64,000 nt of DNA, taken from Macrophomina tecta (taxonomy: Eukaryota; Ascomycota; Dothideomycetes; Botryosphaeriales; Botryosphaeriaceae). Positions 53,960 to 64,000 of this stretch are shown here, piece by piece. The DNA is taken from positions 1,798,001 through 1,862,000 of the forward strand of contig JAKSGN010000036.1 of NCBI GenBank assembly GCA_024180945.1, read 5' to 3'. Every line of letters starts with the position of its first letter. Position 1 is the first letter of the stretch. A program made the position numbers and the translations under genes. The notes beneath the pieces were generated by a model. The model ran no database searches. It was not told the origin of the DNA and saw only the letters and a program-made list of their open reading frames with translations.

Positions 53960-56900
53960 TCACTCTCTTTTGGCCACGCCCCCAACATCGACCCTTGTCC
54001 CCAAATACACATCCAACGCGCTCTCCTCGCCCCCCGCCGCCGTCGTGCCGCCCTCACTCTTCGCCGCCGCCGCCGCCGCCGACGACGTCGACGAGCACGG
54101 ACAACGATTCAGCATGCCGCTCGTCTTGAGCACAGCCTGCAGCGCCGCCTCGAGCAGCGTGTTCTGCCGCTCCAGCTCCTCGACGCGTGCTTCCAGGAGG
54201 GGATTGGTCTGCTGCTTCCCACCGCACGCGCTGCCCGTGCTGCGCGACGACAGCAGCGTACCCGCCGTGCCGCTGCTGCCGAAGCTGATGCGCGGGTTGC
54301 TGCCGCTCGGTTGCTGGCCGCCCGGGAGGAGCAGGAGGCTCGAGACGACGGACATGGCGCTCGGAGTCTGGAGGGTGGAGCTGGAGGCGCGGTGCTCGCG
54401 GGCGTGGTGCTGGTGCGGAAAGTAGTAGGAGAAGCCGTTGCTGCTGGCCGAGGTGGCGATGCTGTCGCGGACGATGCTCTCCCGGTTTGGGGGGTGGGTG
54501 GATGAGGAGGAGTTGAGGTGGCTGCCGTTCTCGCGCGACTGCAGGCCCGGGTGGTGCTGGTACAGGTGAGCGCGCAGCTCGCGCAGCTGCTCTTCTCTGC
54601 CTGGCACGAACTTGAGGCTGGATGCCCGCCGCGCGGATGACGATGACCGAGTCGACAGGCGCCGGTCTCCGCGCTCGCGGCTCTCGCTCGCGTCGCGCTG
54701 AGATGCCCGCGTCTGTTGGCGGAGAACACCGCCCATAACCAGCTCGAGGTCGTCTCTGCTCGCCAGTGCGGCCGGCGCGCTGAGACTCGTCCGCACAGCA
54801 GCCGGTCGAGCTCGCCTGTCCAGCCCCGAGAACGATGTCGAGCTGCGACGCCGATGGTGGTTCGAAGACGAGGACGACGGCGCATTGTGCTCGCGCAACA
54901 CCAGCCGCGCCGGCTTCTTGACCGCCCTGCCCCTCGGAACGGGCATCTGCTCGGCCACCGTGACAACCGGCGTCAAGCTCATCTGGCCCTCGCGAGGTGT
55001 GTATCCCGTCGATCCACCGTCGACAGCGGCAGCGCTCTCTGGCAGCAGCGCCGGCGACGCCGGCCTGACATGTTCATCTTTCTTCTTGCGCTTGAGCTGG
55101 GTAGTTGTCCTGCTGCCCTCTTGCTCGCCCTCCCTCTCCTCGGCCACGCTCGTTGCCACGATCGCGTCGATTCCCTGCTGATGATGACGAGGGCGATGGT
55201 GATGCAGCTGATGTTGCTGCTGCCGCTCACTTCTCGTCGACGCAGCCGCAGCACCACCACTCTCCTTCCTACTCTGCAAATCCCTCAACTTTCTTGCACG
55301 AATTTTCTCCTCCCGGCCCCTCCTCGTTGCCCTGACCGCACCCTCGCGCACCTCCTCCCTTTCCTCGGACGACGAAGCCGCCGAGACGGACCCAGACCCA
55401 GACCCAGACACCGACGAAGAAGAAACAGAGCCCCCATTCGCCGTGCCGTCCGTCATGAGCGAATCGACCCGAATATGCCCAGCCGCAGCCTCCCCATTAT
55501 CCGGGTCCTCGTACGCCGAGCTGGAGCCGGCCTTCATCGGTGGCGGCGGCGGTGCGAGAGCAGCTGGATACAGCGCCGACTCTTGTTGCTGCTGCTGCTG
55601 CTGCTGCAACCTCCGGACATTGATCCCCTGTCCCGCCAATCTCTCACTACTCGTCTTCTCGCGCAGACTGCTGCGCTTGAGCTGCGACGGTAGCTGGCGG
55701 CGCGCATCCTCTCTTGGCGGCATTGGAGGTGGTGGTGGCTGCGCACCCACAGCACCGCTGTTCTCCAAGAGACCGGCATCCCGCCTGCATGCTTCGTCGG
55801 AGCCAGACGCAGCTATGGCGGTGGATGCAGCGGCAGCGACGGCAGCAGGCATGGTCGTCGGCGTGGACAGGTTGCTCGGCGGGTTGCTGAACAGCGCCGC
55901 CTTCGCGTCAACCTGCGCTGCCGCCGTCTTGACGTCCGACGACGGCGCCGCGGAGGGGGGCGCGGAGACGTCTTTGTCGTCGTCGGTCTTGACGAGTCGG
56001 ACGCTTCCGCCGCCCATCTTTTCGACCGCCGTCGTCGTCGAGCTCGACTGGGCGTCCGAGGAGGTGGAGGGATTGCCGATGGGCAGGGGTGCGCGCGGCT
56101 CGGGCGACGCCGCGTCGTTGTTGACGGGGGAGGGCTGGGTATCCGGGAGGAGGAGGAAGTCCGGGCTGCCTGGTTGGAGCTTGCCGAGGGTCGAGAGCCA
56201 TGTGTCGAACTGCTCGGTGCCCAGGGGGTTGAGTTTGTTCGGGAGGGAGGCAGAACGGCGTTTGATAGAGAGCATCTCGTTGCTGCGGGATCGTTTTAGC
56301 TCTGCTGTCGCCTTGCTAACAATGATATGGTGTTTAGGAGGGCAGTCATTGGTACCTCTTGGACATGTTCAGTGAAGGTTCTGTCATGGACTGGTTGACC
56401 AGTGACTGGTTGTCTCCTGGGCTCTGGTCCGTCACAATCTGTAGGTACTTCGTGTCTTGTTTCACCAAGTGAGTTACTCGATCTAGCATGATATTCAGAA
56501 AGAGATTGGCTTACTTCCTTTGGTTGCCATCTGCACGACACTGCGCGCCGGGATGAATGTCTCGGGCGGAGGTTGCGTTATGCCGGGTCCACTAAAGCAG
56601 TCAGCACACGTACCATCAGAATCCCATCGCCGTTTCTACCGGCGCGCTTCGGAAAACGTGGAGAATCAAAGGTGGAGGACGGTCAGGATACAAAAAGAAA
56701 CCACAAACTCACCCCTCAACCGTCCCCACCCTCTCCGCCAGGCTCTTCCTCCTCTTATACCCCAAAAACCTCAACGCACTCCTATGCTTCCTTGCACTCC
56801 CGCCTCCTCCAATACTACTACCGCTCCCTCCCCTCTTCCCCACCCCACCCCCACCGCCAACCCCCGGCAAAACTCCCAATCCGCCCATTTCGGGCCCGGT

Positions 56901-58253
56901 ATTCCTCAAAAAGTCCGCGAGGTCGAACCTCCCAAACTGGGCCGCCTCTCTCCCACCCAGCGCCCCTTCCATCCTCGGCTTACCGACAGCAGCAGTATTC
57001 GGCAGAGCAACGGGCGGCGGCGCCTTCATCATTTTCTTCTTCTTCTTCTTGCCGCCACTTCCTCCTAGGCCCCACTGTTGTTGCTGTCGCTCCTCCTGCT
57101 CCTCCTCCGCCGCCGCCGCCTCCCACGAGAAGCGCCTCGCCCGCGTGGCCGGCGGCCTCGTGCCGATCTCGCTCTTCGCGCCGCCGCTCCCGAAGGACGA
57201 CGCCGTCTGGACGGGCCGCGCCTCGCCGAGGCCGATGCCGCCGAAGGACGTGTCGACGCGCAGGGGCTTGCGCGCGACGGGCGACTTCGTCGAGGGAGAA
57301 CCGCCGGCGCCAGCAGCAGTAGCAGCAGCGGCAGCACCAACGCCACCAGTAGCAAACAGCGGCGCGACGGTCGGAGCAGCAGGGGCAGAGAGCGGACCCG
57401 CACCCGCACCCGCACGAGCCTCGTCCCTTGCTGCCCTTAGCGTTGTCGTCGTCGTCGTTGTCGTCGTCGTCGTCTTCGACGTGGTAGCGAAGCTGGCGGC
57501 GTTGTCGGTCGCGGCAGTTAAGACGGATGGGTTCTCGGGCCCCCAGAAAGGCGGGTCGGGCAGGTTCCACCAGCAGGGGGAGCCGGGGACGGAGCGGTCG
57601 TGCGAGGAGGATGAGAGCGAGGAGGCGTCCTTTGCTCCTCGCTGGTCGTTATTCACGTCCGCGTCCTCGTCCTCCTCGTCGTACTCGTACCTGTCGTCGT
57701 TGGTCGGGAAGGGGCCGTTTCGGGGGCGACGACGGCGATGGGTGGTTGTGGCCGAATTTTGCTCGTTTGATGTGACTTCCCTTCCTTCGAGCAGGTGGAT
57801 GTGCTCAACGGCTGGGTCGGCGTCGTGGGTGGCGGCGGGGAGCAGTGGCTCCGCTGCGCGACGAGGGCGAGAGGGAGTAGTATTGATGCCGGAAAGCGAC
57901 GAGTTTGAAGGAGGAGGAGCGCCGTCCTCGTAGAAGAGCTCCGCGCTGGTGCTGCGGGTGCGGGTGGAAGGATTGATTATGGTGGTATTGCTGGCGATGG
58001 TGTTGCGCGGGGTGTGGTTCATGAAGATAAGGGGGGAGGGTGGGGATGTGTTGTGGAGATGTTGTTGTTGCCGGTATTGTGGCGATGAGGAGGAAGAGGA
58101 AGATCGAGGGGGTTGGGTGGATGTGAAGGAGGATGATGAAGGAGGAGGAGCACCAGCCGTGCTGTCGGGAGAAGTGGTGTGAACAGCAACAGCAGGAGCA
58201 GCACCGGGGCCTCGAGTCGTGCTTGTCGCACCAGGTCCAACGGCCGCCTGCAT
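53960..58253 (-). CDS. Large low-complexity protein of unknown function
   Basis: Not recognised. Four exons, 56713-58253, 56515-56591, 56356-56455 and 53960-56282, give one frame of 1,346 aa. The two small middle exons were found by frame logic: together they read GPGITQPPPETFIPARSVVQ, MATKGNTKYLQIVTDQSPGD, NQSLVNQSMTEPSLNMSKSN, then LSIKRRSASLPNKLNPLGTEQFDTW. This central block (residues about 490-610), with RSALRFLGYKRRKSLAERVG just before it, is the part most like a conserved module. Both flanks are disordered: poly-Ser, T12 (57438-57477), Q8 (55584-55608), acidic and His runs, RARKLRDLQSRK. A short coiled coil (ARVEELERQNTLLEAALQAV) lies near the C terminus. No membrane span or enzyme motif. 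A scaffold or regulatory role is conceivable but not shown. Two separate genes remain a possibility. Confidence 0.7.
55584..55608. repeat. CTG/CAG repeat encoding poly-Gln
   Basis: Trinucleotide run inside the low-complexity gene, coding eight Gln on the minus strand. Confidence 0.85.
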
Positions 58254-61200
58254 CTGTCGTCCTTGATTCTCTGAGGGGGACTACTTCGGAAGGGCAAGCT
58301 AGGGAGAAAGATGGGGCAAAAAGTCGCACCCGAAAACGAAAGAAGACGTTTGAAACGGCAGCTCAGATTGGAGTGGCGAGATAATGGGTCTCGAGAGGAC
58401 GAAGAAGGAACCCCCGGGACAGCTGTATAATCGAGCACGGTCGTATGTATGCGCAGTCTTCCCCCCCGGTAATCGTCGGCGTGACCATCCAGACCGCCGT
58501 TGTGGCGCCAGGTACGGCAGGCAAGGCAGGTAGAGCAGCACTATGTCGGGTATCCCGGAACCAGTAGAGTATGGACAGAGAAAGAGGTCCAGATGCCTGG
58601 CAGGTGGCGGGTGGACAGAGATCTGGAATTCCCAGGGTCTGGACGATTGGAGTGTACACGCTTCACCTCTTTCCAGCCTGCTGCCTGGTTACCTCTTCTC
58701 GAGTGGAGACGTCTGCTGGGGCACGTCTTCTGCACGTCGTGAGCGGCGCGTGCGTCGAGTATACGTGCGTGCTAAGGCCGGTCGCTTCTCGTGCTCTGCT
58801 CCCAAGCGGTTACAGCAAGCTGCGCGGTTATGTAGGTCGGGAAGTCTGAAGCAATTGGGCAAACCGAGAGAAAGGTTGGCGGGAAAACGAGAGTGAGAGA
58901 TGAAAAGTGGGCAAGGCGGGCATGTGCTGCTAATGCGCGTGCGAGGCCGACCAAGACGCAGGTCCGTTGCTGCTCATCTGATGAACGTGCTTTGCAGCTG
59001 CAGCAAAAGCGGAGAAAAAAGGTCGATCAAGCAGGAGGGAAACTGAAGCAAAGAAGACCGAGAACCTCATGAAAACATAGAAAAACAAAAAACAAAAAGA
59101 AGCTTCTTATTTCCACGCCCTCCTCCGGGCGGGGCGGGAAGGGCTTGCCAGAGGAGAAACCCTGGCGCCATGACAATATAAGCAACGTGCTTTCCCTGTG
59201 CTATTCTCGACGTTAAGTGGCTTGCTCTCGCGCGCTTCTCACTCAACCGTGGCCGACTCACCTGCCGCCTGCCCTCCGTTCCGTCATACCCTTCTGCCCA
59301 TTGACCATCCCCGTGCAACCGTCAGCATGCGCACAAACACGTTCCCGGAACCACGCCTTTCAGGTATGCGGCGGCGGCAGCCGCGGGAAAGCGCTGGAAA
59401 GGGAAGGACAAAAGTGCCAATGGCTGTCGTCGTTGCACCGCAGCTCGCTCTTCTGCCCCTCAAGCGGCTGGCAGAAAGCGGTGCCAAATTGCCTCCAGAG
59501 AGAGAGCATCCGCAAGCTTCCCAACACACACCTACACATACACACTTCTCCATAGCCCGAGCGAGGCGAAGGTCCCAACAAAAACGATCAGCCCGTTACA
59601 ACCCCTTCCTCGTAGCGTAGCCGCCCCGATCTCCCCAACTCGTCAGCGCCTCATCCACGTCGGGACGATAGAGTTGGACGGAGTGTAGCGCCAGCGTCTG
59701 CAGTGCGACATCGGTCCCGCCCAAACAGGTCGATGGGCGGTGGGACCACAGGCCGGCAGGCAGACACACGCTCACATCAGTTTCGGAGGCGGCAAGCGGG
59801 GGGGGGGGGGGGGAAACGTTGCGACCCGCGCGGAGGGATGACGATGAGCGTGATGATGAGGATGGGAGGTAAGCAGGTAAGATTTACCCCGGGCTAGCCG
59901 AAAGAAGAGGCTGGCAAGAGCCAAAGAGAAGAGAGCAATGGATGTACCCGGCCAATGTATCTGCGACAGAGTGAGCAGTAGCATGTGGCGAGCGGTTGGA
60001 GGCGGTGGTTGGTTGGGAGGGGGGCTGACCTCAACTCTGCCTCCCTTGCGTCGGGAAAAACTGAGCCATCAATTCCCTCCCATCATGCTCCCTCCAAACC
60101 CCGGGCCCTGGCTTCTGCGCCTAAAGTCCATTGCGGTGCCGCCGGCCGCGGGCATGCCGGCGGGCGCTGACAACCGTCTCGGCATCGACGTCTCCAGCGC
60201 TTGGCCAAAAAAAAAAAAAAAAAAAAGAGCCAGCAAAATGCGTAAGAACACGCCTGGGCAGACTGGAGAATGAGTCTGCGCGTACCCTCTCAATCACATG
60301 GTTATCAAGAGAGAAAAAAGTAATTGTCGCAGTGAGATGTACCTGAAAGTGAAACACGAGATCAGCAGCGAAAAGAGAGCAGAAGGGGGCGGTCCTCGGA
60401 TGATGACGGGAGCAAGTACGTGTGTACATGCAGGAATACTTGGCATGGTGTAACGGTCTCCCGGCCTGCACGCCGGAGATTAAAAGAAAGAGGAAAGGAC
60501 GCTTCGACGCCCACGAGAATGATCGAGTTCCCACCGGGCGGTTCCCAGGTCTGCGGTTCGTATCGCAATCCCACGTACATACATACGTACCGCGTTTGTC
60601 GATTGAGCGCTACCGCTACTCTCTCTGTGCGGTTGCCCCTTGTGGCCAGTCGGGCTTCTCCTTCGTGGTGTGCATGCGCCGCCAGTCGATCAGGCCGAAT
60701 CGTCCACAAAGCAGAAGAGAAGGAAAAGGCAGGGGGTGGTCGTATTATCGAGCACCGCGCATCATCACAGCCGCCCAGCAATCGGTTTCGGGCGGACACA
60801 ACGCGTCGTCGCTCGCTGACATGCATGGCATGGCATAAACGCAGGCGCACAGCCTGTCGCGCGCGCGGGGCTTTGGCCATCGGGATTTCGACCATTTTGC
60901 TTTCTTTTTCTTTTCCCACGTCAAACCTCGGGGGCCGAAAGGCAGCGCTTGCTGCTGCTGCAGGGATAGCGGCACACGAACGGGGGGTGGGAATTGAGAG
61001 GAGTTCTTGTGCAACCACAGCCACCACCACTCACTTTTCAACGCAAGCGCTGCATGGAAGCCTCCCGAATGGCCGAGCCCTGTCCTGCTATAACCACACG
61101 CATACACACATCCCCCAATCTCGGCCGACAGATCGACGAGATGCGTCCCGCCTTGCGAAGCTTCCTCTTGTCCGTTCTCTCTCGCAGTAGCTGGGTGCTC

Positions 61201-61855
61201 TCTTCCTCCCCCTTGGCCTCGTGGCCGGCTCATTCGCCGCAAGCCCCCCACGAGCGCGAGCGCGTGGCATTGAGATGGAGAGAAAAAAGCAATAGCAGCA
61301 TGAGGTGGGCGAGAGGACAAGAAAGCCGTTCAAACGACAGTAACTTACTTTTTCTTCGATGGAACAAGACCCAGGCTCCCCTTCCCATTCTTCACCTGCC
61401 AGGCGAGCAACGTGTGTGCCAGGTAGTAGGTAGGTAGTGGTCACTCAAGTCACGGGCCGTCGCACGCACGCACACGTCTCACACGAAGCTACCTAGAAGT
61501 AATAAAAAAAGGAAAAACAGACCTCCCAAAATCTCTATCCGGAGTGATTGAGTGAGTGAGTGAGCCCCAAACAAAGGAAAAAGCGAACTCTTTTCCCCTC
61601 TGTCGCCGAAAGGGGAAATAAATAGTCTAGTATCGATACAACTGGAACTCCCGAACCCAAAAGTTGAAGATGCTCAAATCCACGATCGCAATTCCCTACT
61701 GCTCGTAAAGAGAAAAATAGAAAAAGAAGAAGAACACTTCATGCATCCGCGTCAAGTCAAACGCCCAACAATGCTTCTGTGTTTCCACGGCCAAAAAAAA
61801 AAATTATTGAAACTTCGTTTCCCCAATCCAAAGACCTCCCTCACCACTCCTCCCC
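58254..61855. other. Long non-coding interval upstream of the low-complexity gene
   Basis: 3.6 kb between the start of the low-complexity gene and the stop of Sen1, both on the minus strand. Many frames are open by composition on both strands but none shows motifs or plausible splicing. It contains a G18-class run near 59797-59814 and A20 at 60207-60226. A long promoter or leader for the downstream gene would fit. Confidence 0.5.
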
Positions 61856-61944
61856 TCACGGCCTCGGCTTCTTCGAATTCCTAGGCATAAATGGATCCGC
61901 CTTCCTCTTCGCCTGCTTCGGTGGCACCATCCGCGGTCTACCCG

Positions 61945-61978
<34 letters not shown>

Positions 61979-64000
61979 AAGACCTGCTCCTCCCGCACCA
62001 CTCGCCGAAGAAGATCCCGGGCGCGAAGGGGGATTGCTGCCCGGTCTGGAAGGCGGATTACTGCCGGGCCTGGAGGACGGATTACTGCTGTAACCAGCAG
62101 CGGACACCGACGGAGAAGCGCCGCCAATACCATCAACCCCTCCATCCTGCATATCTACGTCATCATCACCTTCATCATCATCACCACCCCCTTCCAAGAA
62201 ATCACCCCAATCATCGTCCGCGACGCTCCTCTTCCTCTCTTTGATCGCAGGCGCAGACTTCGCATCTTCCACACTCGACGCGCTCCCCTTCCTTTCCTTC
62301 TGTTGCTGCTTGGCAGGAGCCGTTGACGGCGGCGAAGATTCCCTCTTAATCGCCTTGATACCGTTCAACACGGGTCCACTATATGCCCCCTTGGGCGCCG
62401 GGAAAGCACTCGAGTGCTTCCGCAGCATGCCTCTCACGTCGCCGGTCGTGTATCTCTCCCTCTTCTGCGCGTCCTCGACGAGCAATTTCCAGAACTGGCC
62501 TCTCATCAAACTCTGCGAGTTGCCCAGCACCCACAATGAGCTCTTGGCACGGGTGAGACCGACGTTCATACGGCGAATGTCCTGCAAGAAACCGATGCCG
62601 CCAGCCGGACTGGCGCGAACGCACGAGAAGATGATGATCTCAGACTCACGGCCTTGATACGCATCGGTGGTATTGAACTCGACATACTCAAACACAGTAT
62701 CGCCGTATTGACGCGCGAAGCGGTCCTTGAGCTCGCGCAGCTGGCTTTTGTAGGGCGTGATGATACCGATCTTGCCACGTAGGTCCACACTGCCTTTGAA
62801 ATCGTTCATCAGGCGGGAGTACAGGGCCATCGCAACATCGATCTCCGCGATGTTGATCAGCGAGTGGCCCTTGGGCGCGGACTGGTGTTGGCCCTGCACG
62901 TCGAAGAAGCGGTAAGGCGCGAGTAGCGTGCTGCTGTGCCAGGGCTTCTCGCGGAGTGCTGCCATATCGGCGCCATCAAGCAGCCTGCCATCATAGAAGG
63001 TCTGAGATGGGAAGTAGCTGATCTCCGGGTGCATACGGTACTGCGTATCGAGGAGATGGACGTCGTTGGGATGGTTGGTTTGCATGCGGACGAACAAACT
63101 CTGCTCGTACTGAAAGCGGGCAGCCTCTTTCGAGAAGACGGTAGGTGGCAACTGCTTAGGATCACCAACAAGGATTGCCTTCGCACAGCTGTACTTGAGG
63201 GGGATGAGAGCACTCATTTCCACGCACTGTGCAGCTTCGTCAACAACGACCGTCTCAAACTCGATGTTCAAGTTTTGGAACATCTCGTGGCCAGAACCGC
63301 TGAGAGTCGCACAAATAACGTGAGACTCGTCAAGAATGGCTTGCTGAGCCCTCTTGCGGTTGAGGTCCGCCATGCGACCCTGTGATGCCTCTCTGTCCTT
63401 GCACTCGTCGATCTTACTGCTCAGCTGGGCTTTTTGGCGACGGAGTATATCAAACTCGTCCTTGAGTCTGGATAATTCGTCGCCCTTTACCTCTCCCGAA
63501 TCAAGCTTCTCGCGAGCATTTCTTAGCCTCTCAGATACAGCTTGGTGCTCCTTCATGACCTTCCCGGTCTCCTCCCGTTGGTCGCCGTTCTGCTCGGGGT
63601 TAATGTTGAGTCTAGCGTTGACCAGCTCATCTAGAGTGACGTCCTTGACATTGGCATTCATAGCGTCGCTTCGTCCTAATCTGACGACTGAGATTTTCTT
63701 ATGTTGGCCGCTCGTTGTCTTGATGCCCTCCTTGAAACGCATAACCAGTTCATCGACAGCGGCGTTACTGGGTGCGCAAACAAGCAACTTCTTCGGCGCT
63801 GGCAGGTTATTTCGCGCCGCCGCGTTGTTCATGCCAGCAGGCTTGCTGATCACCGTGCCTCCTCCGCTCTTGAGACTATCCGTCAGGAGGGCTCCTACAA
63901 TGGCGACTATGGTCTTTGTTTTACCTGAACCGGGAGGACTATTGCCAGGTCAGTATAATACCTCTTCACAGAAAGAAACAACTTACCCTTGAATCAGTGT
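61856..64000 (-). CDS. SEN1: Sen1-type superfamily 1 RNA/DNA helicase, C-terminal part
   Basis: Nuclear SF1B helicase (Sen1/Upf1 family) that unwinds RNA:DNA hybrids and helps end non-coding transcription. Exons in view: 63987 to beyond 64000, and 61856-63938; the N-terminal domain is outside the window. The junction rebuilds TLIQGPPGSGKTKTIVAIVG (Walker A). Then LLVCAPSNAAVDELVMRF (Ia), a long charged helical insertion (the prong), VICATLSGSGHEM, ETVVVDEAAQCVEMSALIPL (II, DEAA), LVGDPKQLPPTVF (III), LLDTQYRMHPEIS (IV), KIGIITPYKSQL, VEFNTTDAYQGRESEIII (V) and RRMNVGLTRAKSSLWVLG (VI). After the core comes an acidic, Pro-rich tail with PGSNPPSR repeats, Q11 from a CTG run, and a basic KRKADPFMPRNSKKPRP end that looks like a nuclear localisation signal. 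All catalytic motifs visible are intact. Confidence 0.93.
61947..61978. repeat. CTG repeat encoding poly-Gln in the Sen1 tail
   Basis: About ten CTG/GCT units, read as eleven Gln on the minus strand. Likely length-variable between strains. Confidence 0.85.

Noticed and set aside
54716..55693. 325-codon plus-strand frame inside the low-complexity gene
   Set aside because: Antisense of repetitive Ser/Gln-rich coding sequence; Arg/Leu-rich with no structure.
60362..61320. Overlapping minus-strand frames of about 190-220 codons upstream of the low-complexity gene
   Set aside because: Composition is random and frames overlap each other and plus-strand frames. No motif.
55584..61978. Regular trinucleotide runs considered as a CRISPR-like or other array
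   Set aside because: They are in-frame CTG/GTC codon repeats coding Gln or Thr inside genes, in a eukaryotic genome.
1..64000. tRNA and rRNA genes
   Set aside because: I looked by eye for B-box-like GGTTCGAANCC with a plausible cloverleaf and found none. A tRNAscan run would be decisive.

Overview
This window looks like nuclear DNA of a filamentous ascomycete (Pezizomycotina, probably a Dothideomycete; the class is an inference from protein style only). Genes are mostly 1-12 exons with 45-120 bp GT-AG introns. Coding sequence is strongly GC3-biased in the housekeeping and enzyme genes. Typical fungal families are present: GH5 cellulase, GMC oxidoreductase, GH31, F-box, P450, CorA-like, GNA1 and Sen1. 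I see no bacterial operons, rRNA, CRISPR array or convincing tRNA.

Layout. 1-583 is the 5' part of a secreted GH5 endoglucanase with a 15-nt micro-exon. 4092-6455 is a five-exon GMC flavo-oxidoreductase, followed by a small mitochondrial-type membrane protein (7372-7755) and a single-pass surface protein (8119-9122). 10574-13171 is a secreted GH31 enzyme that keeps the residues known to read the sulfonate in bacterial sulfoquinovosidases. 15632-16519 is a thioredoxin-fold AhpC/TSA (PRXL2-like) protein. 20362-22731 is a large secreted Ser/Thr-rich wall or adhesin-like protein with tandem Cys modules. Two F-box genes follow, one intact (23026-23727) and one with an internal stop (24800-26384).

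26465-29395 is a divergent pair, an aryl/acyl-CoA ligase and a kappa-class GST. Both end in a peroxisomal PTS1 tripeptide and they share a 371-bp promoter. 30045-51118 is more accessory in character: a broken DUF2855 gene, a zinc alcohol dehydrogenase lacking the usual structural-zinc lobe, a secreted SnoaL-like protein, a very large CorA-like membrane protein with a disturbed 5' end, a cysteine-rich secreted protein, a P450, a 12-exon aspartate-aminotransferase-type gene, and a stump of an amidohydrolase. Long gene-free stretches, many A/T homopolymer runs and three copies of a short dispersed repeat lie in and around this part.

From 52326 onward the window returns to conserved genes: GNA1 (UDP-GlcNAc synthesis for chitin), a 1,346-aa low-complexity protein of unknown function assembled from four exons, and the C-terminal two thirds or so of the RNA/DNA helicase Sen1 running off the right edge.

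Exon joins were made by hand from splice consensus, reading-frame continuity and family alignment from memory. Totals divisible by three and motifs reconstituted across junctions are the main support. No database search was possible.
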